From positions 1-5,319 of the forward strand of contig JAQCER010000308.1 of assembly GCA_027618625.1 (NCBI GenBank): 5,319 bases of DNA, in the 5' to 3' direction. Origin of the DNA: Verrucomicrobiota bacterium (GTDB lineage Bacteria; Verrucomicrobiota; Verrucomicrobiia; Verrucomicrobiales; DEV007). Both the position numbers and the translations under genes were made by a program. Below the pieces are notes generated by a model. That model searched no databases, was not told the origin of the DNA, and worked only from the letters and a program-made list of their open reading frames with translations. Positions 1-5,319 of the stretch are shown here, piece after piece; position 1 is the first letter of the stretch; each line of letters begins with the position of its first letter.

Positions 1-91
1 CAATGGTCCGAACACCGACCTTTCAGGGGTCAACTCCGAGCAGTCCCAGTCTGGATTTGATTAGAATTTACCGTCATGCGTAGGATATGAC

Positions 92-172
92 GCAGCCCTT
101 CAGGCTGCCACGCGGTTCCTGAAAACTCCCAGGGCGTTGCCTTGGGCTGTGATGATAGAGCCCGTTGGGCTT
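92..172. repeat. Cluster of three REP-like palindromes
   Basis: Three hairpins follow each other closely. The first pairs GCAGCC (92-97) with GGCTGC (103-108) around a CTTCA loop. The second pairs CCCAGGGC (128-135) with GCCTTGGG (139-146) around GTT, eight pairs with one G-T wobble. The third pairs AGCCC (159-163) with GGGCT (167-171), again around GTT. The shared GTT loop and close spacing resemble the REP-type palindromes associated with RAYT (Y1 transposase-like) proteins, and similar motifs are familiar from Planctomycetota and Verrucomicrobiota genomes. No transposase gene lies in the window, so any mobilisation would be in trans. The hairpins are seen directly; membership of a REP family is inferred. 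Confidence 0.6.
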
Positions 173-177
173 AGAAA

Positions 178-215
178 GCTACGGTCTCACCGATTTGCTA
201 CAGTCTCACCGATTT
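178..215. repeat. 19-bp tandem direct repeat, two copies
   Basis: The unit GCTACGGTCTCACCGATTT at 178-196 is followed without a gap by a copy at 197-215 that differs at one base (G to A at unit position 6). A partial third match, CTACGGTCGCACC, lies at 235-247 with one mismatch over 13 bases, and could be a decayed copy. The array starts six bases after the last palindrome of the preceding cluster, so it may belong to the same repeat element. Function is unknown. Confidence 0.75.
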
Positions 216-480
216 CAAACAAGCATTCTTTACACTACGGTCGCACCCTCGGACAGAGTATAGAGTCGAGCTTCGGGCATCTGCTACTGGCCGTCGGAAA
301 GGAAACCACTGAGGTAGAGCTCCCTGAGGGCGAGCAGGAAGAATGCCTGCGTGAGATCTTGTGCATCGTGGGCACTCATCGAATGGCAGTGTGCAATCCA
401 TCACGATCTCTTCGTATGATGCAGGGGTTCCCGACCATAGAAATGTGACTTTGTGAACAGCCAGCCAGTCGAAAGCATCG

Positions 481-906
481 ATGAACCACCCCCTTTACAA
501 ATCGTGTTTACTCCTCCTGTCTGGCTTGGCTGTTGCTTCCATGAGCGCCTGCTCGACGCTGAGAAGGGACCCCGATGCCGCGATGCTACAGAGCATTCCG
601 AACCGCATTCAAAAAGGAGTGAGCACTCAGGACAGCGTTCGCAACATGCTGGGTGATCCGAAGCGTAGGGAAATCTACCCCACTGGGGAACGCTGGCTCT
701 ACGGCTCTGCGGCGAACACAGAGTCCGTGCAGGGAGCGGTCGGTGATCAGTTGCTCTCAACGGGCATCGGGATGATTCCGTACGCGGGCAGTGCCATTAA
801 CAGCATGCGCTCCATCGCACGAGCCGGCCGCAAGCAAAAGCCCGGCGCCACCATTGACTTCGACCAGCGCGGCGTCGTGCAGAACTACGCGGTGCAAATG
901 CAATGA
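481..906 (+). CDS. BamE/SmpA-like outer membrane lipoprotein
   Basis: A 141-residue predicted lipoprotein. The N-terminus has a lysine at 7, a hydrophobic stretch from about 9 to 20, and a lipobox-like M-S-A-C ending at Cys24, the expected lipidated residue. Residues 42-74 resemble the SmpA/OmlA (BamE) domain: R-I-Q-K-G-V-S, then V-R-N-M-L-G-D-P at 53-60, then W-L-Y at 72-74. A final strand, T-I-D-F-D-Q-R-G-V-V (124-133), matches the usual end of that domain. Between the two lies a glycine-rich, partly hydrophobic segment (about 84-116) longer than in classical BamE. BamE proper helps the BAM complex insert beta-barrel proteins, but many small lipoproteins share the fold without that role, so no symbol is given. 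ATG 481 is chosen because it places the signal peptide correctly; the ribosome binding site is weak. It converges with recJ. Confidence 0.8.
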   Translation: MNHPLYKSCLLLLSGLAVASMSACSTLRRDPDAAMLQSIPNRIQKGVSTQDSVRNMLGDPKRREIYPTGERWLYGSAANTESVQGAVGDQLLSTGIGMIPYAGSAINSMRSIARAGRKQKPGATIDFDQRGVVQNYAVQMQ

Positions 907-950
907 GATGCGCTCCTGCCAGCCTCCGACTTGAACTGCTAACGAGGCGA

Positions 951-970
951 GGGCGGATCGGAGTCCGCCC
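951..970. terminator. Hairpin between convergent genes, possible bidirectional terminator
   Basis: GGGCGGA (951-957) pairs perfectly with TCCGCCC (964-970) around a six-base loop. It sits 45 bases after the lipoprotein stop and 23 bases beyond the recJ stop, the expected place for a shared terminator of convergent genes. The plus-strand trailer is only moderately T-rich (CTCCTTGTCTTG) and the minus-strand trailer is not, so the hairpin is certain but intrinsic termination is only plausible. Confidence 0.45.
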
Positions 971-992
971 CTCCTTGTCTTGAACTTGAGCT

Positions 993-2816
993 TCAATCGC
1001 CAGCGTCTGGCTCTTCGTCGGGCGCCCCTACGATCACGGTTTCAGGATAGGCTTTGGTTTTGCGCAGGGCCTGGATGAGGATCTGGATGCGCAGGCGGCC
1101 GCGGAACTGGGTGCGCTGAATGCAAAAGGCGATGTCCCAAGGTGGCTTTGGCAAGACGACCGGGCCGACGCTGAACCAGACGGCATCGCGCTCTGCATCA
1201 TCCTGGGTGAGCACCATTTGCATGTGCTTTTCCTTGAGCATGCGGGGCGGTTGTTTCGGACGCACGGCCCGGGCATAAAACAGTGGCTGCGGATTCGAGG
1301 GGCCAAAGGGCTCGAGCAATTCATAGTTATCGAGGACCTCGGGACGGAGGTCGGCGAGGCGGGTCTCGACGTCCAGCATGAGCTTCGGAGAAAAATGATC
1401 CGCCGAGGCGGCGGCACCCACTGCCTGGGCAAAGCGCTCGCGGAACGCGAGGAACTTGTCCCTCTCGATGCTGATTCCGGCGGCCATGTCGTGCCCACCG
1501 CCTTTCAGCAACAAATCACGGCTGCTGTTGATAATGTCGACCAGACTGATTCCAGTGATACTGCGCCCACTACCCTTGCCGATGCCATCTTCATCGAAGG
1601 CGATGACAAAGGTGGGCCGGTGATAGCGCCGCATGATCCGCGAGGCCACGATCCCAACCACGCCGGGGTGCCAGCCATCTGATCCAAGAACAAACCCGGC
1701 GCTGGTCATGTCCAGATCGGCTTCGATCTGGGCTTCCGCTTCCCGCACGATCGTTTCCTCGACGCCCTGGCGGTCGCGATTGTTGCCGTCCAGTTCCTGG
1801 GCGATGATCATCGCTTCCTCGTCATCCTGACACATCAACAAATCGAGTGATGCCTGGGCCGATGCCAGTCGCCCCGAAGCATTGAGCCGCGGCCCCATGC
1901 GGAATCCGATGTCCATGGCATTGAGCGGCGATTGCAGACCAGCCACTTTGCGCAAGGCACGCAGGCCAGCATGGCGGGTGCGCTCCAGCTGTAGCAGTCC
2001 CTTGCGCACGATCAGCCGATTCTCATGCACCAGCGGCACGATGTCGGCAACGGTGCCGAGCGCAGCGATGTCTAGAAACTCCCGCAGCTCAAAATTCGCC
2101 AGCCAGCGCTGCTTCAGAAGGGCGTGCCCTAACTTGAACACCACACCAGCGCTGCACAAGTAGTGGTAGGTGTCGCCAGCTTTGGGATTCACGAGTGCCA
2201 CGCAGTGCGGCCTGCCTGCCTGCGAACATTCGTGGTGATCAAAGATGAGCACGTCGGTGCCCTCGTCCGCGAGTGGTGCGAGCTCGGCGATCGATGTGGT
2301 GCCGCAGTCGACGGCAATCAGGAGATCCATTGGGCCTTCCGCGCGGCATTTGTCCAGCCCGTCCATGCTGATACCATAGCCTTCTTCCATACGATGCGGG
2401 AGAAAGGTGCGCGGCTCCAGGCCATAGGCGAGCAGGATGGACTTTAACAAGGTAATGGAAGTCACGCCGTCGACATCGTAGTCGCCGTAGATGACGACGG
2501 ATTCCTTTCGGTCGACTGCCAGCAGGATGCGCGCGACCGCTTTGTCCATATCCGGCAGCTCAAAGGGATCGCCCAAATCCTGCAGTCGTGGATTCAAAAA
2601 CCGGGCAATTTCCTTTTCAACAGTGACCCCGCGCAGGGCCAGCAGCTGCACAAGAATCTCGGGAAGCGAGTCGTAGAAGGACGTCGCCTTCAACTGTTCG
2701 ATTCGATCGGGATGCGGCTTTCGAAGATACCAGCGCTTTTCGGTAATGCCTGTCAATTGCGTATATATGTAGCAGTTCGCATAGGGAACCCGGGTAGACG
2801 GAGCGCCGGAATCCAA
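993..2816 (-). CDS. recJ: Single-stranded-DNA-specific exonuclease RecJ
   Basis: RecJ is a cytoplasmic metal-dependent 5'-to-3' single-strand DNA exonuclease used in recombinational repair, mismatch repair and rescue of stalled forks. Family motifs appear in order: GDYDVDG at 111-117, VDCG at 169-172, DHHE at 193-196 (the DHH signature), GTVADIVPL at 254-262, RMGPRLNASGRL at 306-317, GWHPGVVGIVASR at 381-393, SGRSI at 416-420 and GGGHDMAAG at 439-447 (DHHA1 part). LEPFGPSNPQP at 501-511 lies in the C-terminal OB-like domain. The acidic and histidine ligands look intact. The frame opens after a stop at 2880-2882 and has no ATG or GTG before the conserved start K-R-W-Y-L (27-31). The candidates are TTG at 2816 (607 residues, used here) and TTG at 2756 (587 residues, closer to usual family length). 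Neither has a good Shine-Dalgarno site. The stop is TGA, showing TGA acts as a terminator here. Confidence 0.96.
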   Translation of the reverse strand: MDSGAPSTRVPYANCYIYTQLTGITEKRWYLRKPHPDRIEQLKATSFYDSLPEILVQLLALRGVTVEKEIARFLNPRLQDLGDPFELPDMDKAVARILLAVDRKESVVIYGDYDVDGVTSITLLKSILLAYGLEPRTFLPHRMEEGYGISMDGLDKCRAEGPMDLLIAVDCGTTSIAELAPLADEGTDVLIFDHHECSQAGRPHCVALVNPKAGDTYHYLCSAGVVFKLGHALLKQRWLANFELREFLDIAALGTVADIVPLVHENRLIVRKGLLQLERTRHAGLRALRKVAGLQSPLNAMDIGFRMGPRLNASGRLASAQASLDLLMCQDDEEAMIIAQELDGNNRDRQGVEETIVREAEAQIEADLDMTSAGFVLGSDGWHPGVVGIVASRIMRRYHRPTFVIAFDEDGIGKGSGRSITGISLVDIINSSRDLLLKGGGHDMAAGISIERDKFLAFRERFAQAVGAAASADHFSPKLMLDVETRLADLRPEVLDNYELLEPFGPSNPQPLFYARAVRPKQPPRMLKEKHMQMVLTQDDAERDAVWFSVGPVVLPKPPWDIAFCIQRTQFRGRLRIQILIQALRKTKAYPETVIVGAPDEEPDAGD

Positions 2817-2887
2817 TGTGGCGGTGCGCTCCGGACGGAGAAGCGGATCGCGCTTCGCCTGTGGGTGGATGGATGCCGATCAGATCG

Positions 2888-2916
2888 AGCGTTCGCCGAA
2901 TGCAACAGCGTTCGCC
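2888..2916. repeat. 10-bp direct repeat with embedded hairpin
   Basis: AGCGTTCGCC occurs at 2888-2897 and 2907-2916, a 19-base period. In addition CGAATGC (2897-2903) pairs with GCGTTCG (2908-2914) around AACA; on the plus strand this is seven pairs with one T-G wobble, on the minus strand one pair becomes an A-C mismatch. It lies just beyond the stop of the thioredoxin-like gene and about 70 bases before the first recJ start candidate. It could be an attenuating structure or a binding site, but there is no T-tract, and chance in GC-rich DNA is possible. Confidence 0.4.
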
Positions 2917-2925
2917 CGCCAGTTC

Positions 2926-3669
2926 TTATTTGGTCGCAGGCGCATTCAGTAGCTTGGCGAGTTCCTCAGCTGAGGGCTCGCTGATCGCTCTCGACAGGAC
3001 AGTGCCCTTGTGATCGAGCACCAGATACACCGGTACTCCGTCTTCGTCGGCATTGTAGATCGGGCCGAGCGATTTTTTCATTTCATCCAGGGCATCGAAT
3101 CGAATCGCCGGACACGTAAGCTTTGGCTCCTTCAGATATTTCACCATGTCGCCGTCCTCGAGATCGAGGCTGAAGAATACCATGTCGATGTCTGGATTTG
3201 GAACGATGGTTGTTTTGTAATACTCCGCCAACTGCGGAGTGTGTTCACGGCAACTCGCTCACCAATACGCGGAAACGTAAAGCAGGAAATATTTGGGCAG
3301 CCTGCCATCCGCATAGGCGAACGGCTTCGCCTTTCCGTCGGCGTCCACCGTGACCAGCTTGTCTTTGAAGAGTTCAGGCAGATTCAGTGACGTCTTTACG
3401 GGGGCTGGCGGAGTAGTCGGTGCCTTGCCGAGACGACCGCGCACAAAGGCACGATCAGCCTCACTGACAGTCTTCAGGGGAAACGACAGTGGCGATCCAG
3501 ACTTTAGCTGGACCGTCACCACGTCATTCTCGCATTTCACGTAGCTGGCCTGAAAAGTTCTGGTGGGATCTGCCGAACTGGTCCAGGTGCGATCCTGGGC
3601 CTGGAGCGGCAAAGCCATCAGAGTAAACAGGCCGACTACCAACAGGATGGTTGTCAATCGGTATTTCAT
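2926..3669 (-). CDS. Probable exported selenoprotein: SHD1-like plus thioredoxin-like domain with UxxC active site
   Basis: Read with the in-frame TGA at 3259-3261 as selenocysteine, this is one 247-residue protein. Residues 1-25 form a signal peptide (K2, R4, a hydrophobic core about 6-22, cleavage near L-Q-A-Q), without a lipobox cysteine. Residues about 26-80 (R-T-W-T-S ... F-P-L-K-T-V-S-E-A-D) resemble the SHD1 domain. A proline-rich linker (about 81-98) follows, then a nucleoredoxin/tryparedoxin-like fold: strand Y-F-L-L-Y-V-S-A-Y-W (127-136), redox motif U137-A-S-C140-R, helix P-Q-L-A-E-Y-Y, strand D-M-V-F-F-S-L-D (162-169), and the probable cis-Pro loop G-V-P213-V-Y-L-V-L-D. An extra Cys186 sits in T-C-P-A, where relatives often have M-P-W. 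It probably acts as a thiol-disulfide oxidoreductase in the periplasm; substrate unknown. Without recoding, translation stops at 136 residues and loses the active site. ATG 3669 is set by the signal peptide; its Shine-Dalgarno is weak. A nonsense mutation is the alternative. Confidence 0.85.
3222..3240 (-). promoter_or_regulatory. Candidate bacterial SECIS hairpin
   Basis: In the minus-strand mRNA, ACUCCGC (3240-3234) pairs perfectly with GCGGAGU (3228-3222), seven Watson-Crick pairs closing the five-base loop AGUUG. The stem begins 18 bases after the UGA and the loop 25 bases after it. As I recall it, the bacterial SECIS consensus wants a small apical loop with a G in its first two positions, about 16-37 bases from the UGA; this fits, and the G is followed by U as in the E. 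coli fdhF element. SelB carrying selenocysteyl-tRNA would bind it. The hairpin lies inside coding sequence, as bacterial SECIS elements do. The fold is seen; function is inferred. Confidence 0.75.
3259..3261 (-). other. In-frame UGA, probable selenocysteine codon
   Basis: This TGA is codon 137 of the thioredoxin-like gene. It follows TGG (W136) and precedes GCG AGT TGC CGT (A-S-C-R), so it occupies the first position of the W-C-x-x-C-R motif of thioredoxin-fold proteins, whose cysteine is the attacking nucleophile. The frame stays open for 110 more codons with conserved thioredoxin-fold features. TGA is the normal stop of the lipoprotein gene (904-906) and of recJ (993-995), which argues for local recoding rather than a changed genetic code. 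Confidence 0.83.
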
Positions 3670-3712
3670 GAGGCCATGCTACCACCGCGACGGACGGGTG
3701 TCCACCTCCATG

Positions 3713-3758
3713 GGAGAGGATGGAGAGGATCGATAAACGGGGGGAGGAGGAGGGAGGA
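3713..3758. repeat. Purine-rich tract with tandem 9-mer upstream of the selenoprotein gene
   Basis: GGAGAGGAT occurs twice in direct tandem at 3713-3721 and 3722-3730, followed after an eight-base break by an uninterrupted run of 20 purines at 3739-3758 built from GGA/GGGA units. On the coding (minus) strand of the selenoprotein gene this is a pyrimidine-rich leader about 45-90 bases ahead of the ATG. The rest of the 190-base gap between hemL and this gene (3670-3859) shows no clear promoter, terminator or small gene. Confidence 0.6.
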
Positions 3759-3859
3759 TCGCAGCTGTCTCCATCCCGCATTCTCACTGGGATCGCTGCC
3801 GCTGCCCTGCTGCGATTCATTGCCCCCCACCCATTTTGATGTAATGTAGGCGGAATAAG

Positions 3860-5143
3860 CTACAAAGCCATCAACGCCTGTGCGGCTACGGCTACCGTCG
3901 TGGCGATATCCTCAGCCGAGTGAGCGACTGAGATGAAGCCGGTTTCGTAGGGGGACGGGGCGAAGTAGACGCCGTGGTCGAGACAGGAGTGGAAGAAATT
4001 CGCGAAGGCGGCCTTGTCGACGCGCATGGCGTCGTCGAGGTTCTGCACGGTGCCGTCGGCGAAGAACAGGCAAAACATGCTGCCAATGCGGTGGAAGGTC
4101 CAGGGCAGGCCAGCTTTTGCCAGTGCTCCGCGCATGCCCTTTTCGAGTTCGGCACCGAGCCCTTCCAGCTTCTGCCAGCCATTGATCCTTTCCATTTCCT
4201 TCAACTGCGCCAGTCCGGCGGCCATCGCCAGGGGATTGCCGGAAAGGGTGCCGGCCTGGTAGACGGGGCCGTCGGGCACCAATTGGTTCATGATGTCGGC
4301 ACGTCCGCCGAAGGCACCGACAGGCAGGCCACCGCCGATCACTTTGCCCAGAGCGGTCAGATCGGGAATGATGCCCGTCAGTTCCTGAACACCGCCTTTT
4401 GCCACGCGGAAGCCAGTCATCACTTCGTCGAAAATGAGCACCGTTCCATGTTGCCGAGTGATCTCGCGGAGAAAGTTCAGGAATCCATCGACTTCAAAGA
4501 AGAGCCCGGCATTGGCGGGGACAGGCTCAAGAATGACTGCGGCAATCTGGTGGCCACACTCTGCGAATGTCTTTTGCACCGCTTCCTTGTCATTGAATGG
4601 CAGGGCTGTCGTCAGCTCTGCGAATGCCCTGGGCACGCCGGCGCTGTCCGGTTCGCCGTGGGTCAAGGCACCGCTGCCGGCAGCCACTAACAATGAGTCA
4701 ACGTGCCCGTGGTAGCAGCCTGTGAACTTAATGATGCGATCGCGTCCGGTGAATCCGCGCGCCAGTCGGATCGCGCTCATTGTTGCTTCGGTGCCACTGT
4801 TGACCATCCGCACTTTCTCCACGGACGGCACCCAGTCGCAGATCAGGCTGGCCATTTCGACTTCGTAGGGATTGGGGATGCCAAAGCTGACGCCGTCCTT
4901 CGCCGCGTCCTGCACTGCTGCGACGATGCATTCCGGAGCATGGCCGAGAATTGCCGGGCCCCAGGTGCCGACGTAATCGATCAATTCGTTGTCATCGACA
5001 TCCCAGATGCGCGCGCCCTTTGCCCGGCGAACAAAAAACGGGGTGCCGTCCACGTTGCGGAACGCACGCACTGGCGAATTCACGCCACCGGGGATCTTTT
5101 CACATGCTGCGGCATAAAGCTTTTTGGAAGTCTGTCGGTTCAT
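3860..5143 (-). CDS. hemL: Glutamate-1-semialdehyde 2,1-aminomutase
   Basis: HemL converts glutamate-1-semialdehyde to 5-aminolevulinate, the second dedicated step of the C5 route to haem and other tetrapyrroles; it is a cytosolic PLP enzyme of the class III aminotransferase fold. The 427 residues match the usual family length. The N-terminus has the typical [12 protein letters not shown] (17-28). PLP-site features follow: N-S-G-T-E-A at 115-120, Y-H-G-H at 144-147, E-P-V-P-A-N at 206-211, F-D-E-V at 239-242, the Schiff-base lysine K267 in [17 protein letters not shown], and [10 protein letters not shown] at 298-307. The protein appears complete and intact. ATG 5143 fits the family start (M-N-R); the AGGA just before it sits too close to be an ideal Shine-Dalgarno. 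The gene ends with TAG. Its presence implies HemA (glutamyl-tRNA reductase) elsewhere in the genome. Confidence 0.97.
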   Translation of the reverse strand: MNRQTSKKLYAAACEKIPGGVNSPVRAFRNVDGTPFFVRRAKGARIWDVDDNELIDYVGTWGPAILGHAPECIVAAVQDAAKDGVSFGIPNPYEVEMASLICDWVPSVEKVRMVNSGTEATMSAIRLARGFTGRDRIIKFTGCYHGHVDSLLVAAGSGALTHGEPDSAGVPRAFAELTTALPFNDKEAVQKTFAECGHQIAAVILEPVPANAGLFFEVDGFLNFLREITRQHGTVLIFDEVMTGFRVAKGGVQELTGIIPDLTALGKVIGGGLPVGAFGGRADIMNQLVPDGPVYQAGTLSGNPLAMAAGLAQLKEMERINGWQKLEGLGAELEKGMRGALAKAGLPWTFHRIGSMFCLFFADGTVQNLDDAMRVDKAAFANFFHSCLDHGVYFAPSPYETGFISVAHSAEDIATTVAVAAQALMAL

Positions 5144-5164
5144 GTCCTACCGATAGCAAAGGCC

Positions 5165-5190
5165 GTGCAGAATGCACTGACAGAATGCAC
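5165..5190. repeat. Repeated 10-mer with hairpin upstream of hemL
   Basis: CAGAATGCAC occurs at 5168-5177 and 5181-5190, separated by TGA. The first copy also forms a short palindrome, GTGCA (5165-5169) with TGCAC (5173-5177) around GAA. The pair lies 22-47 bases before the hemL start, so in the leader or promoter zone, and could be a paired operator site. No known regulator motif was recognised. The remainder of 5144-5319 shows no gene or convincing promoter. Confidence 0.4.
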
Positions 5191-5319
5191 CGGGTTTTCG
5201 TTCCTACGCCTCGCATCGCGGGATCTCATCGTTCTGATCCGGATTGCATACCCAGGGTTTACGCAAGTAGCGAGACAAGTCGTTGATTCTTGATTAGGGT
5301 GATGGCGTGGTCACGATCG

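Larger units (their letters stand above)
1..480. other. Left intergenic region without a convincing gene
   Basis: These 480 bases hold no coding region that I can support. A plus-strand open frame at 137-448 starts inside a palindrome, runs through the tandem repeat and has no recognisable domain, signal peptide or ribosome binding site. A minus-strand frame at 198-404 is equally featureless. What the stretch does hold is a cluster of three small palindromes (92-172) and a 19-bp tandem repeat (178-215). Nothing recognisable was seen in 1-91, or in 248-480 apart from the sequence just ahead of the lipoprotein gene. The promoter of that gene should lie here, but no clear -35/-10 pair stands out. 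Confidence 0.6.

Noticed and set aside
137..448. Plus-strand 103-codon open frame before the lipoprotein gene
   Set aside because: It begins inside a palindrome and runs through the tandem repeat. It has no recognisable domain, an irregular composition and no ribosome binding site, so it is most likely spurious.
3259..3261. TGA read as an ordinary nonsense mutation or as a reassigned sense codon
   Set aside because: The exact position at the catalytic Cys, the intact downstream fold and the nearby hairpin favour Sec over random mutation. Reassignment is disfavoured because TGA ends the lipoprotein gene and recJ in this window. A sequencing error cannot be fully excluded from one sequence.
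3524..3820. Minus-strand open frame of 98 codons across the start of the thioredoxin-like gene
   Set aside because: It overlaps the signal peptide region in another frame and reads through the purine-rich tract with low-complexity composition.
3974..4690. Long plus-strand open frame (238 codons) antisense to hemL
   Set aside because: It lies wholly inside the clearly conserved hemL gene on the opposite strand. Its translation has no recognisable motif, as expected of a shadow in GC-rich DNA.
4703..5293. Plus-strand open frame of 196 codons overlapping the hemL start
   Set aside because: Most of it is antisense to hemL, and the part past 5143 shows no domain or start signal.
1..5319. tRNA-Sec, rRNA, CRISPR array, integrase or transposase gene
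   Set aside because: I looked for these because of the selenoprotein and the repeats. I saw no cloverleaf with a UCA anticodon, no regularly spaced repeat array and no recombinase motif.

Overview
The window reads as chromosomal DNA of a Gram-negative bacterium. The strongest clue is an exported protein that combines an SHD1-like domain with a nucleoredoxin/tryparedoxin-like domain, an arrangement I associate with Verrucomicrobiota and Planctomycetota. A BamE-like lipoprotein, moderately high GC, weak Shine-Dalgarno signals and a cluster of small GTT-loop palindromes fit that placement. The phylum is an inference; no marker gene here proves it.

Layout: positions 1-480 hold no convincing gene, but carry three consecutive palindromes (92-172) and a 19-bp tandem repeat (178-215). 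A small BamE/SmpA-like lipoprotein gene (481-906, +) follows. It converges on recJ (993-2816, -), with a hairpin at 951-970 between the two. Further right, also on the minus strand, lie a thioredoxin-like gene (2926-3669) and hemL (3860-5143). The left gene thus faces a minus-strand series hemL, thioredoxin-like, recJ, separated by gaps of 190 and 109 bases, so co-transcription is possible but not shown.

The most important observation is at 3259-3261. The thioredoxin-like gene has an in-frame TGA exactly where the first cysteine of the CxxC redox motif belongs. The product reads Y-W-U-A-S-C-R, and the rest of the thioredoxin fold continues in the same frame to a normal TAA. Eighteen bases after this TGA lies a perfect 7-bp hairpin with loop AGUUG, matching the general form of a bacterial SECIS element. 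I therefore annotate one 247-residue gene encoding a probable exported selenoprotein, not two broken ORFs. TGA is an ordinary stop for the lipoprotein gene and for recJ, so genome-wide recoding of TGA is unlikely. No selA, selB, selC or selD gene is visible here, so the Sec machinery must be looked for elsewhere in the genome.

The other genes are ordinary housekeeping genes: RecJ for single-strand DNA degradation in repair, HemL for tetrapyrrole synthesis by the C5 pathway, and an envelope lipoprotein. They have no obvious functional link to the selenoprotein.
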